Positions 1 to 5,641 of a DNA stretch of 6,068 nt are shown here, one piece after another; positions within the stretch are counted from its first letter, which is position 1, and every line of letters starts with the position of its first letter. The notes below the pieces were generated by a model that ran no database searches, was not told the DNA's origin, and worked only from the letters and a program-made list of their open reading frames with translations. Where the stretch lies: the NCBI GenBank assembly GCA_937927435.1, contig CALBDW010000168.1:1-6068 (forward strand), written 5' to 3'. The translations under genes and the position numbers were made by a program. This stretch comes from an uncultured Bdellovibrionales bacterium. GTDB lineage: Bacteria; Bdellovibrionota; Bdellovibrionia; Bdellovibrionales; JAMPXM01.

Positions 1-318
1 TCTTTTAGGTCTGAGTTTACGAGCTTGTACAGGCAGGCGCCAAGTGCGTCGGCTTGTTTGAGTAGCTTCTCGTCTTTGAGATTCATCAGTTTGAAAATCG
101 TCTGACATTCTCTTAGCGAGGCGTAGGCATTTTGAAAGAAGCTTCGTTTTTCCTTTGCGGAGCCTTTTGCGTTTCCTTCGGCCAAGTTTAACGCGATCGA
201 TGAGGCGGCTCTCTGGAGCTGATCTTTCAGGTGTCCGATTACTGGACGCGATTGAGAATAAATTGAGGCTCAGGCGGGACTTCAATTTAGAGATAGCGGA
301 AACTGTTTTGAGCATCAT
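1..318 (-). pseudogene. Four-helix-bundle (S23-like) protein, partial and probably frameshifted
   Basis: From 269 leftwards, one minus-strand frame stays open to the window edge (89 codons). It reads GHLKDQLQRAASSIALNLAE, then GNAKGSAKEKRSFF and ASLRECQTIFKL. The pattern (L+DQL.RA..SI.LN.AEG, then an S..E...F..A..S..E helix) is the signature of the bacterial four-helix-bundle/S23-like family (TIGR02436 type), small helical proteins of unknown role, some encoded within 23S rRNA intervening sequences. No rRNA is seen here. Just upstream, in-frame TGA codons (270-272 and one further out) block this frame, and it has no ATG or GTG start. The expected N-terminal helix instead appears in the neighbouring frame from an ATG at 316-318 (reads KSRLSLNLF), so removing one base near 255-264 would join the two into a normal-looking N-terminus. 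No Shine-Dalgarno is visible before that ATG. The C-terminus lies beyond the left edge. The family call is firm; the frameshift is inferred and could be a sequencing error. Confidence 0.62.
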
Positions 319-423
319 CGTAGTTCAAAACCAACCAAAGTGCGTCCAATCTTGAGCATAATTGGAAGGTGAACCGGAATTTCAATGCCGGGAACGCATT
401 CCACATCCCCGGCGCTCTTTGAC

Positions 424-876
424 TTACCAAGTTCCCGTATTCGGCATGCTTGCCCAAGGCTCTTGCGGGGGTAGGGCCTCGCCCGCTTGCAAGAACTCGA
501 TGGAAATGTTGTCGGGCGAACGGATGAAAGCCATGCGGCCGTCGCGCGGCGGGCGATTGATGGTAACGCCTTTGTCCATCAGGCGCTGGCAAAGTTCATA
601 AATGTTGTGCACACGGAAAGCAATGTGACCGAAGTTGCGGCCGACCGTATACTCTTCCACTTTTCCGTCGACAGGCCAGTTGTAGGTGAGCTCTAAACAG
701 GGAGTCATTGCTTCCCGTGCCTTATCCACATCTCCAGGGGCGGCGAGAAAAACCAATGTATATCGACCCTGCGGATTTTCTTCACGGCGGATCTCAACAA
801 ATCCCAAAGTGTCGCAATAAAACTTCAGCGACTCGTCCAGGTCTCTGACGCGAACCATGGTGTGCAAGTATTCCAT
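424..876 (-). CDS. GloA-like glyoxalase I (lactoylglutathione lyase, VOC family)
   Basis: This 150-residue protein resembles E. coli GloA (135 residues) along its length: it opens MEYLHTMVRVRDLDESLKFY and contains LELTYNW, GHIAFRV and DNISIEFL. The four metal ligands of GloA-type enzymes are all in place (His5, Glu62, His84, Glu127), as is the Arg9 equivalent of the glutathione site. Family knowledge: two betaalphabetabetabeta modules form a homodimeric, usually Ni-dependent cytosolic enzyme that converts the methylglyoxal-glutathione hemithioacetal to S-lactoylglutathione. A tail of about 18 residues ending SMPNTGTW extends beyond E. coli GloA; I recall such tails in other proteobacterial homologues. 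The start is secure: ATG at 874-876 with AAAGGAGG six bases upstream. It is a single gene, divergent from the nucleotidyltransferase. A VOC enzyme acting on a related thiol adduct cannot be excluded, but the complete ligand set favours glyoxalase I. Confidence 0.9.
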   Translation of the reverse strand: MEYLHTMVRVRDLDESLKFYCDTLGFVEIRREENPQGRYTLVFLAAPGDVDKAREAMTPCLELTYNWPVDGKVEEYTVGRNFGHIAFRVHNIYELCQRLMDKGVTINRPPRDGRMAFIRSPDNISIEFLQAGEALPPQEPWASMPNTGTW

Positions 877-882
877 CGAGAG

Positions 883-890
883 CCTCCTTT
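883..890 (-). promoter_or_regulatory. Strong ribosome binding site of the glyoxalase gene
   Basis: The minus strand reads AAAGGAGG, a near-perfect anti-16S match, six bases before the ATG at 876. It fixes the start codon and suggests efficient translation. It is the strongest such site in the window. Confidence 0.8.
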
Positions 891-962
891 AAAACAGGAT
901 GTCAAAGGTAGCTGAAGTTTACTTTGGAAGCAAATCTTTGGCCTAAGGTATTGGCACCGCTT

Positions 963-977
963 ATTCTCTGGGAGAAT
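963..977. repeat. Perfect inverted repeat (6-bp arms, 3-bp spacer) in the divergent intergenic region
   Basis: ATTCTC-TGG-GAGAAT lies 87 bases upstream of the glyoxalase ATG and 133 bases upstream of the nucleotidyltransferase ATG. No T-run follows it on either strand, so it does not look like a terminator. Its outer T-N11-A spacing fits the general LysR-type binding box, making an operator possible. The only regulator in the window (LysR-type, 1899-2849) is not adjacent, and 6-bp palindromes arise by chance, so function is unproven. Confidence 0.35.
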
Positions 978-1110
978 CCCTAATGATATCGGTTGGAGAT
1001 GAGTTGGTGACCGTTATTGTGCCTTTAATGCCCTGTCGACACTGTCATTTAAAAGCTCGTTCTTTGCGCATTTCCATAGGCATCCCACTTAACTTCTGCT
1101 AAGAAAAAAC

Positions 1111-1881
1111 ATGAACTTTAAAAATAAGATCCTTAATCAACTCATCTCTGACCTTCAAAATTGCCCTGATGTTTTTGCCGTCTGGGAAGGTGGATCGGCC
1201 GCCAACGCACGCAGTGATCAGTATTCAGATATAGACCTGAATATTCTAACTTCTGACGATGTCGAAACCGTCTTTGAGACGATTGAACGAGCGCTCCAAA
1301 CTGTTTCAGAAATCACCCACGTTTGGCGAGTGCCTAAATCCATCTGGCCTAATCTGTCGCAAAAGATTTACTTCTTAAAAGACGCGCCCAAGCACTTTTT
1401 TGTAGATGCTGTTCTTTTTCGAAAGTCAAAAGAGCAGATGCTCGTCGAGTTTATGCAAACCGAGAGGCACGGAACGCCTATCATTTATTTCGATCGCACG
1501 GGCTTGATTGTTCCTCGACCGACGGACCAAAAAGAGCTTCTGAACAGACAAAAGAAGCGGTTTGCTGAAATTATTGAAGCCTATCCGGTTTTTAAAACTC
1601 TCGTTCTTAAAGAGCTTGATCGGGGAAATTTAATCGACGCATTTAACTACTACCAAAACGGAATTTTTCGCCCGCTCGTTGAGTTGCTTGGCATGATCCA
1701 CAGGCCCTTTCAATTTGATTTCGGACTTCGATACCTAAAACATTCCCTTCCGAGTGACGTTTACGATCAACTCGAAGAACTTCTGATCTTTGATAGTGTT
1801 GAAACTCTGAGAAAGAACGCTCAATCTGCGGAAGATTTATTTAATAAAACCGCTGCGACCGTTAGAACTAAGCTTGCTTGA
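1111..1881 (+). CDS. Nucleotidyltransferase-fold (DNA polymerase beta superfamily) protein
   Basis: This is a 256-residue soluble protein with no signal peptide or membrane segment. Residues 26-46 carry the motif of the superfamily, GGS followed by SDQYSDIDLNIL, with acidic residues Asp40 and Asp42; a third acidic residue, Asp99 in FFVDAVLF, fits the usual third metal ligand. An intact triad suggests an active enzyme that transfers a nucleotide from NTP to an acceptor. The rest (about 140-256) looks helical, as in the C-terminal bundles of aminoglycoside-type and other stand-alone nucleotidyltransferases. The acceptor cannot be read from sequence, and I see no close match to a named resistance enzyme. 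No HEPN or antitoxin partner adjoins it, so a MNT/HEPN toxin-antitoxin pair is not supported. ATG 1111 is the first start after an in-frame stop; its Shine-Dalgarno is poor (an A-rich stretch only). It converges on the LysR gene with 17 bases between the stops. Confidence 0.75.
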   Translation: MNFKNKILNQLISDLQNCPDVFAVWEGGSAANARSDQYSDIDLNILTSDDVETVFETIERALQTVSEITHVWRVPKSIWPNLSQKIYFLKDAPKHFFVDAVLFRKSKEQMLVEFMQTERHGTPIIYFDRTGLIVPRPTDQKELLNRQKKRFAEIIEAYPVFKTLVLKELDRGNLIDAFNYYQNGIFRPLVELLGMIHRPFQFDFGLRYLKHSLPSDVYDQLEELLIFDSVETLRKNAQSAEDLFNKTAATVRTKLA

Positions 1882-1898
1882 GTTGGGTTCATAGATGC

Positions 1899-2849
1899 TT
1901 ACTTACGGCAAGATCGCATTGCGACTTCGATAAACGCCTGGATTTTTGGCGCGACATATTTTTGTGGCGGATAAACGAACCACAAACGGCTTTTGGGGCC
2001 GAAGTTCAGATCGAGATTCCAATTGGGCAAGAGTTTAATGAATTTACCGCTGACGATTTCAGGCTCGCAAATAAAGGGCGAAGAGACCCCGATGCCGTCA
2101 CCGCTGGCGATAAATAACTTAACGGCCTCAATATCGTCCACCGTGATGCGAGGCTTGAGGGATGCTTTAAACCTCTCACCTTTCTGATTCACGAATTTCA
2201 ACGTGTCCGTGAAGGGCTGGAACGCAATAAAAGACTGTTCGCTCAACTCTTTTGGATGACGGGGCAAGCCGTTCTTTTTCACGTAAGCAGCGCTCGCGTA
2301 GAGTGCGATCTCCAAATCCAAAAACTTTTTGGCGACGTAGGTGGAATCTTTGAGGCGTGCCGCGCGAATCCCCAAATCGACTCCTTCTCCGACAAGGTCG
2401 ACGATTCGGTTGGTAAGGATCAATTCGATCTGAGTTTTAGGATAGCTTTTGAGATACTCACGCACGATGGGAGGCAAAATCAAATGACCGATATCCGGAG
2501 GGGCGGTCACTCTTAACAAGCCTTCGGGTTCAGCCTTCGCCGAAAACAAGGACTTCTCGGCAGCGCTCACTTCTTCGAGAGCGCGCACGCAATGAGCAAA
2601 GTAAACTTCACCCGCCTGGGTTATACTCAGTTTGCGCGTGGTCCGATGAATCAAGGTCACGCCGAGGCGCCGCTCTAAAGCCGCGACTTTGCCGCTCACC
2701 GTAGTGACGGGCATACCGAGCAGGCGGGCAGCGCCGCTGAAGCTGCCGCATTGAACCACTTTAACAAAAACATCAATCCCGTCGAGACGGTGGGGATTTA
2801 AGACGATTGTCCATTCGCAGTAGCACATTTGGGGCGAGCCGGAGGCCAC
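1899..2849 (-). CDS. LysR-type transcriptional regulator (CrgA-like subgroup)
   Basis: This 316-residue protein has standard LysR architecture. A winged helix-turn-helix spans about residues 22-80, with LDGIDVFVKVVQCGSFSGAA, the recognition region PVTTVSGKVAALERRLG, and LIHRTTRKLSITQAGEVYF. A linker helix follows to about 105, then a periplasmic-binding-protein-like effector domain at about 108-310, including GEGVDLGIRAARLKDSTYVAKK, a phrase typical of the CrgA-like group. Family knowledge: such proteins form tetramers and activate or repress genes in response to a small ligand, unknown here. The start is GTG 2849, preceded by GAAGGA seven bases upstream; the alternative ATG at 2828 has no ribosome site. 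This gives an unusually long run of about 20 residues before the HTH. Only three bases separate this start from the stop of the metallo-hydrolase gene, so the two are almost certainly co-transcribed and perhaps translationally coupled. LysR genes more often sit divergent from their target. Confidence 0.9.
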   Translation of the reverse strand: MASGSPQMCYCEWTIVLNPHRLDGIDVFVKVVQCGSFSGAARLLGMPVTTVSGKVAALERRLGVTLIHRTTRKLSITQAGEVYFAHCVRALEEVSAAEKSLFSAKAEPEGLLRVTAPPDIGHLILPPIVREYLKSYPKTQIELILTNRIVDLVGEGVDLGIRAARLKDSTYVAKKFLDLEIALYASAAYVKKNGLPRHPKELSEQSFIAFQPFTDTLKFVNQKGERFKASLKPRITVDDIEAVKLFIASGDGIGVSSPFICEPEIVSGKFIKLLPNWNLDLNFGPKSRLWFVYPPQKYVAPKIQAFIEVAMRSCRK

Positions 2850-2852
2850 AGT

Positions 2853-3934
2853 CTAGTCCTTCGCCGCTCGCCTTTGTTTCGGGATAGCCTCATCGCGTTG
2901 TTTCGCTTTGAAAATTCGAGTTTCACCTTCGTTCAATGTGATGAAGATTTCCGGCGACAAATTTGCCTCTTTTAGAGCCTCTTTTAGATCGATCTTGGGT
3001 TGGTCTATTGCTTCTGCCGACATCTGGAACGTACCAAAATGCATCCCGATGCTGAGCTTTGCCCCGAGATCCTGGTGCGCTTGAACGGCTTCGGCGGGGT
3101 TCATATGCATCGGTTGCATAAACCATCTTGGAGCGTAGGCGCCGATTCCAAGGAGAGCGATTTCAGGAGAACCGAGTCTTTTTTTGATTTCCGCGTAGTG
3201 GGTTGAATATCCGGAGTCACCGCCAAAGTAAACGCTTCGGTTTCCAAGCTGAATAAAGTAACTACCCCAAAGACTTTTGTATCGGTCGAAGAGCCCGCGC
3301 GAGGACCAGTGCTGAGTCGGAGCAAAAGTGATTTGGACATCGGGTGAAATCTCAATGGAATCCCACCAATCAAGTTCCGTGACGTCCTTAATGCCGATGG
3401 ATTCGACCAATTCCTTATCGCCGATCGGCACAAGCACTTTTGGCGCAAAGCGCTCGTTGAGACGCTTAAGGTCTCGACATCGAGATGGTCGTAGTGGTTG
3501 TGGCTGATAACGACCAAATCAATCTTTGGAAGCTCCTCAAACTTAACACCGGGAGGCCGCACCCGCTTTGGCCCCGACCAACTGACGGGACTCGCCCGCT
3601 CTGACCAAATTGGGTCGGTCAGGATGTTCAATTCGGGCGTCTGGATCAAAAAAGTTGCATGATTGACGAACGTGATCGCGATGTCGTCTTGAGCGAGCTC
3701 TTCATTGAGGCGAGGAGTACCTTGGTTCTCAACCTTATCAGGCCACTTGGCCCTAGATTCACTCATTATTTTAAGTACGTCAAAAAATCCGGGCTGAAAT
3801 TTTCCGACGAGCGTAGGATTAAAGAACCTTTTTCCGTCGAAGTGATCCGAGACTTTGCGCTCCTGTGCCGATGCGCAACCGACAAGCGCCATCAGAAGAA
3901 CTCCCAAAAGCATTGAATTCCTAATTGATGTCAT
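2853..3934 (-). pseudogene. MBL-fold metallo-hydrolase lipoprotein (NAPE-PLD/UlaG-like), interrupted by a one-base frameshift
   Basis: Two overlapping frames together encode one protein of about 360 residues. The first (from ATG 3934) begins with a lipoprotein signal, MLLGVLLMALVGCAS, with lipobox Cys20, then FVNHATFLIQTPELNILTDP and the metal motif HNHYDH (145-150). The second supplies TQHWSSRGLFDRY (His209), VYFGGDSGYS (Asp240), HMNPAEAVQAH (His277) and GMHFGTF (His299). These are the ligands expected of the NAPE-PLD/COG2220 branch of the metallo-beta-lactamase superfamily, which hydrolyses phosphodiester or related bonds; the substrate here is unknown. The join is at 3465-3470: restoring one base in CTTAAG gives LKRLNERFAPKVLVPIG. 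Without it the first frame runs on out of register to a stop at 3101. An alternative start, ATG 3913, has AGGA nearby but loses the signal's Arg. As sequenced, the product lacks half its metal site. A sequencing error is equally possible, since everything else looks intact. The LysR gene follows directly. Confidence 0.82.
2857..2862 (-). promoter_or_regulatory. Shine-Dalgarno of the LysR gene, inside the end of the upstream gene
   Basis: The minus strand reads GAAGGA, overlapping the last codons of the metallo-hydrolase gene and lying seven bases before GTG 2849. It decides between GTG 2849 and ATG 2828 in favour of the GTG and implies coupling of the two genes. Confidence 0.6.
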
Positions 3935-4008
3935 AATGTTTTCTAGAACTATAAGATCCGCCAGAGGCTACGATTTGAAATGAAAGCCGGTAATAAATTG
4001 TTCATTCA

Positions 4009-4038
4009 ATTATATTTGCAGCATCATTAAGCATACAA
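4009..4038 (-). promoter_or_regulatory. Sigma-70-like promoter for the metallo-hydrolase/LysR unit
   Basis: On the minus strand, TTGTAT (4038-4033) and a perfect TATAAT (4014-4009) are separated by 18 bp in an AT-rich stretch. This would start transcription near 4002, leaving a leader of about 68 bases before ATG 3934. It is the best promoter-like match I found in the window. Confidence 0.5.
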
Positions 4039-4056
4039 GTCGTTAAAGGTAGGGCA

Positions 4057-4065
4057 TGCTAATAG
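4057..4065 (+). promoter_or_regulatory. Possible extended -10 element for the DUF5329 gene
   Basis: TGC-TAATAG matches an extended -10 (TGn followed by a TAtaaT-like hexamer) and would start transcription near 4072, about 25 bases before ATG 4097. No convincing -35 accompanies it, so the call is weak. Confidence 0.25.
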
Positions 4066-4096
4066 GGGGTAAGTTGTAAATACGGGAGTTCGACTA

Positions 4097-4507
4097 ATGT
4101 CGAATAAAATAATGGGCGACGCAACTTTGATTAACTTACGACGGTTTTTGGTGATATTCGTAGTTTGCCTGCTTTTTCCTTTCACGGTGTTAGCGAAGGA
4201 ACCTCTAACAGAACTTCAGAAAATCGATGCTCTTCTTGAAGCGGTGAAAACGTCTGACCTGACCTTTATCAGAAACGGGAAAGAGTACAGCGCAAAGGAA
4301 GCTTATCAACACCTATCGATGAAGCTAAAGAACGCACAAAGGTCTTGGTTCGCTCCACCTAAGGAGAAATGGACGGCGAAGTTATTTATTGAAAAAGTCG
4401 CGTCACGTTCGTCACTTTCCGGAAAGCCGTATCTTGTGAAACTGAAAGACGGGAAAACCATTGAAGCCCGCATTTGGCTTGAGGCGCGGCTGAAGGAGAT
4501 GGAGTAG
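4097..4507 (+). CDS. Small exported DUF5329 family protein
   Basis: This is a 136-residue protein with an N-terminal signal peptide: Arg15-Arg16, a hydrophobic core FLVIFVVCLLFPFTVLA, and likely cleavage after Ala33. Cys24 lies within the core and does not form a lipobox, so I expect a soluble periplasmic product of about 103 residues. The mature part matches what I recall of DUF5329: an N-terminal helix (LTELQKIDALLEAVKTS), FIRNGKEYSAKEAYQHL, then FIEKVASRSSLSGKPYLVKL and a C-terminal WLEARLKEME. The function of the family is unknown, and nothing here suggests catalysis. GGGAG lies eight bases before the ATG. The gene is alone on its strand, divergent from the metallo-hydrolase (162 bases shared upstream) and convergent with the alpha/beta hydrolase (44 bases between stops). 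No terminator hairpin with a T-run is evident in that gap. Confidence 0.8.
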   Translation: MSNKIMGDATLINLRRFLVIFVVCLLFPFTVLAKEPLTELQKIDALLEAVKTSDLTFIRNGKEYSAKEAYQHLSMKLKNAQRSWFAPPKEKWTAKLFIEKVASRSSLSGKPYLVKLKDGKTIEARIWLEARLKEME

Positions 4508-4551
4508 CTGCCACCTCCTGGGCTTTTGCCAATGCTCCGGATGCTCTCTAA

Positions 4552-5631
4552 TCAAAAAAGCATAGATGCCGTTTTCGCGAGAATCACTTTGAAACTCTCA
4601 TCGACAGGGCCGAGCGTTGAGTCGAGAAGCTTATGGCCGCGCGGCCCTTTAGGCTTAGACATCGCATGCCCAAGTCCCGGAACAATCTCGACGACACAGT
4701 TTAATTTCCCGGCTTTTACGCAAGCATCATTAAGCCGGAGCGCTTCTTCAGGTCGCGTTTGTACGTCGAGAGCTCCCGTAAACACAAAGAGGTCGATAGC
4801 GAGTTGAGAGGCCTTTTCATAGATGGGATCTCGATAAAAGACACCTTGCCAGATCGGTGCAAGCGACAACTCCTCAAATTCTTTTTTTAGTTCGGGATGC
4901 GACGTAAGGTAGCGCTCGATTTCTTCAAGTGAAACAGCGTCCTGATTCGGTTGCCATTCCCAATGAAATTCAGGCCACGCGGCGGCTTCTGTGCGAGAAA
5001 TAAAGCCGTCTTTGTTTGTGTCCACGTCTGGAGTAAGCCATGAATCAATCACGCGTCGGAAGAGCCGCCAATCGATGGTCGTTGCTAAATTCTCTCCGGA
5101 AAAGCCGACGAGAATGAGGCCGCGAACCGCGTTGGGCTCTTGTTCGGCAAAGTCAACGGCGACCTGAGTTCCCTCAGAGTGACCCAGAACATAGATTCTG
5201 TTCGGATCTACGCAAGGGAGTGTCTTTGCGAAATTGACCGCATCACTCAGGTTATTGATGAGATCTTGCCAGCGAAGACTCCGATAGAGTTCTTGATTAT
5301 AGAAGCGATCCTCAGGCTTCCACGACTTGAAGAAATCAACACCGGGCTTTCCAACTGCAAGTGTTCCAACATTGCCGCGGCGAAGACCTTCTGAGAAGGC
5401 GCCGAAAACAGAGTGGTCTTTCCCGTCAATAGTGGCTCCGCCCGGGATCATTTTCTCAGGCCCGTTCGCACCTGAGCCAGGAATGAGAATCACAAGGGGT
5501 GCGGGACACATTTCGGGATTCGCTTCATGAAAGATCGCACGACTTTGATAGCGACCGAACGTGAGCCGCTCTTCGGCAAAAGCGAAATTTGAGAAGGCAA
5601 GGAGAATGAGGAGCAAGATCTTCGCTGTCAT
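4552..5631 (-). CDS. Exported alpha/beta-hydrolase with an embedded EF-hand calcium loop
   Basis: This 359-residue protein begins with a signal peptide (AKILLLILLAFSNFAFA, likely cleaved after Ala19), so it should act in the periplasm or outside the cell. The alpha/beta-hydrolase core is clear: oxyanion region LVILIPGSGANG (about 46-57), nucleophile elbow GHSEG with Ser152, the acid Asp289 in FTGALDVQTRPEEA, and His322 in GLGHAMS. This forms a full Ser-Asp-His triad of an esterase, lipase or peptidase-like enzyme; the substrate is unknown. Between Ser and Asp, in the cap region, residues 204-215 read DTNKDGFISRTE, a textbook EF-hand loop with Asp/Asn/Asp at positions 1, 3 and 5, Gly at 6 and Glu at 12. 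The chosen start is ATG 5631, with GAGG six bases upstream; the in-frame TTG at 5643 is less likely. It starts eight bases after the stop of the YIP1-like gene, which indicates an operon. Confidence 0.85.
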   Translation of the reverse strand: MTAKILLLILLAFSNFAFAEERLTFGRYQSRAIFHEANPEMCPAPLVILIPGSGANGPEKMIPGGATIDGKDHSVFGAFSEGLRRGNVGTLAVGKPGVDFFKSWKPEDRFYNQELYRSLRWQDLINNLSDAVNFAKTLPCVDPNRIYVLGHSEGTQVAVDFAEQEPNAVRGLILVGFSGENLATTIDWRLFRRVIDSWLTPDVDTNKDGFISRTEAAAWPEFHWEWQPNQDAVSLEEIERYLTSHPELKKEFEELSLAPIWQGVFYRDPIYEKASQLAIDLFVFTGALDVQTRPEEALRLNDACVKAGKLNCVVEIVPGLGHAMSKPKGPRGHKLLDSTLGPVDESFKVILAKTASMLF

Positions 5632-5637
5632 CAGTGA

Positions 5638-5641
5638 CCTC
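5638..5641 (-). promoter_or_regulatory. Shine-Dalgarno of the hydrolase gene, overlapping the upstream stop
   Basis: GAGG on the minus strand overlaps the TGA stop (5640-5642) of the membrane-protein gene and lies six bases before ATG 5631. It supports ATG 5631 over TTG 5643 and suggests coupled translation of the pair. Confidence 0.55.

Noticed and set aside
1..318. 23S rRNA intervening sequence encoding an S23 protein
   Set aside because: No 23S rRNA sequence flanks the gene in the visible part; the neighbour is a glyoxalase gene.
387..413. Inverted repeat GCCGGG/CCCGGC downstream of the glyoxalase stop, as a possible terminator
   Set aside because: The stem is only 6 bp with a 15-base loop, and no T-run follows on the minus strand.
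1111..1881. MNT/HEPN-type toxin-antitoxin module
   Set aside because: No HEPN-like or other small partner gene is adjacent, and the protein is much longer than minimal MNT antitoxins.
1878..2117. Plus-strand open frame overlapping the nucleotidyltransferase stop
   Set aside because: It lies wholly opposite the LysR effector domain, has no ribosome site and resembles no protein family.
3101..3460. Out-of-register continuation of the first metallo-hydrolase frame as a genuine C-terminus
   Set aside because: Its sequence is low-complexity and Ser/Arg-rich with no family similarity, while the overlapping frame holds the conserved metal ligands.
3461..3475. Programmed -1 ribosomal frameshift in the metallo-hydrolase gene
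   Set aside because: There is no slippery heptamer at the join (ACC TTA AGC GTC), and the family-like KRLNERFAPK segment requires an indel precisely there.
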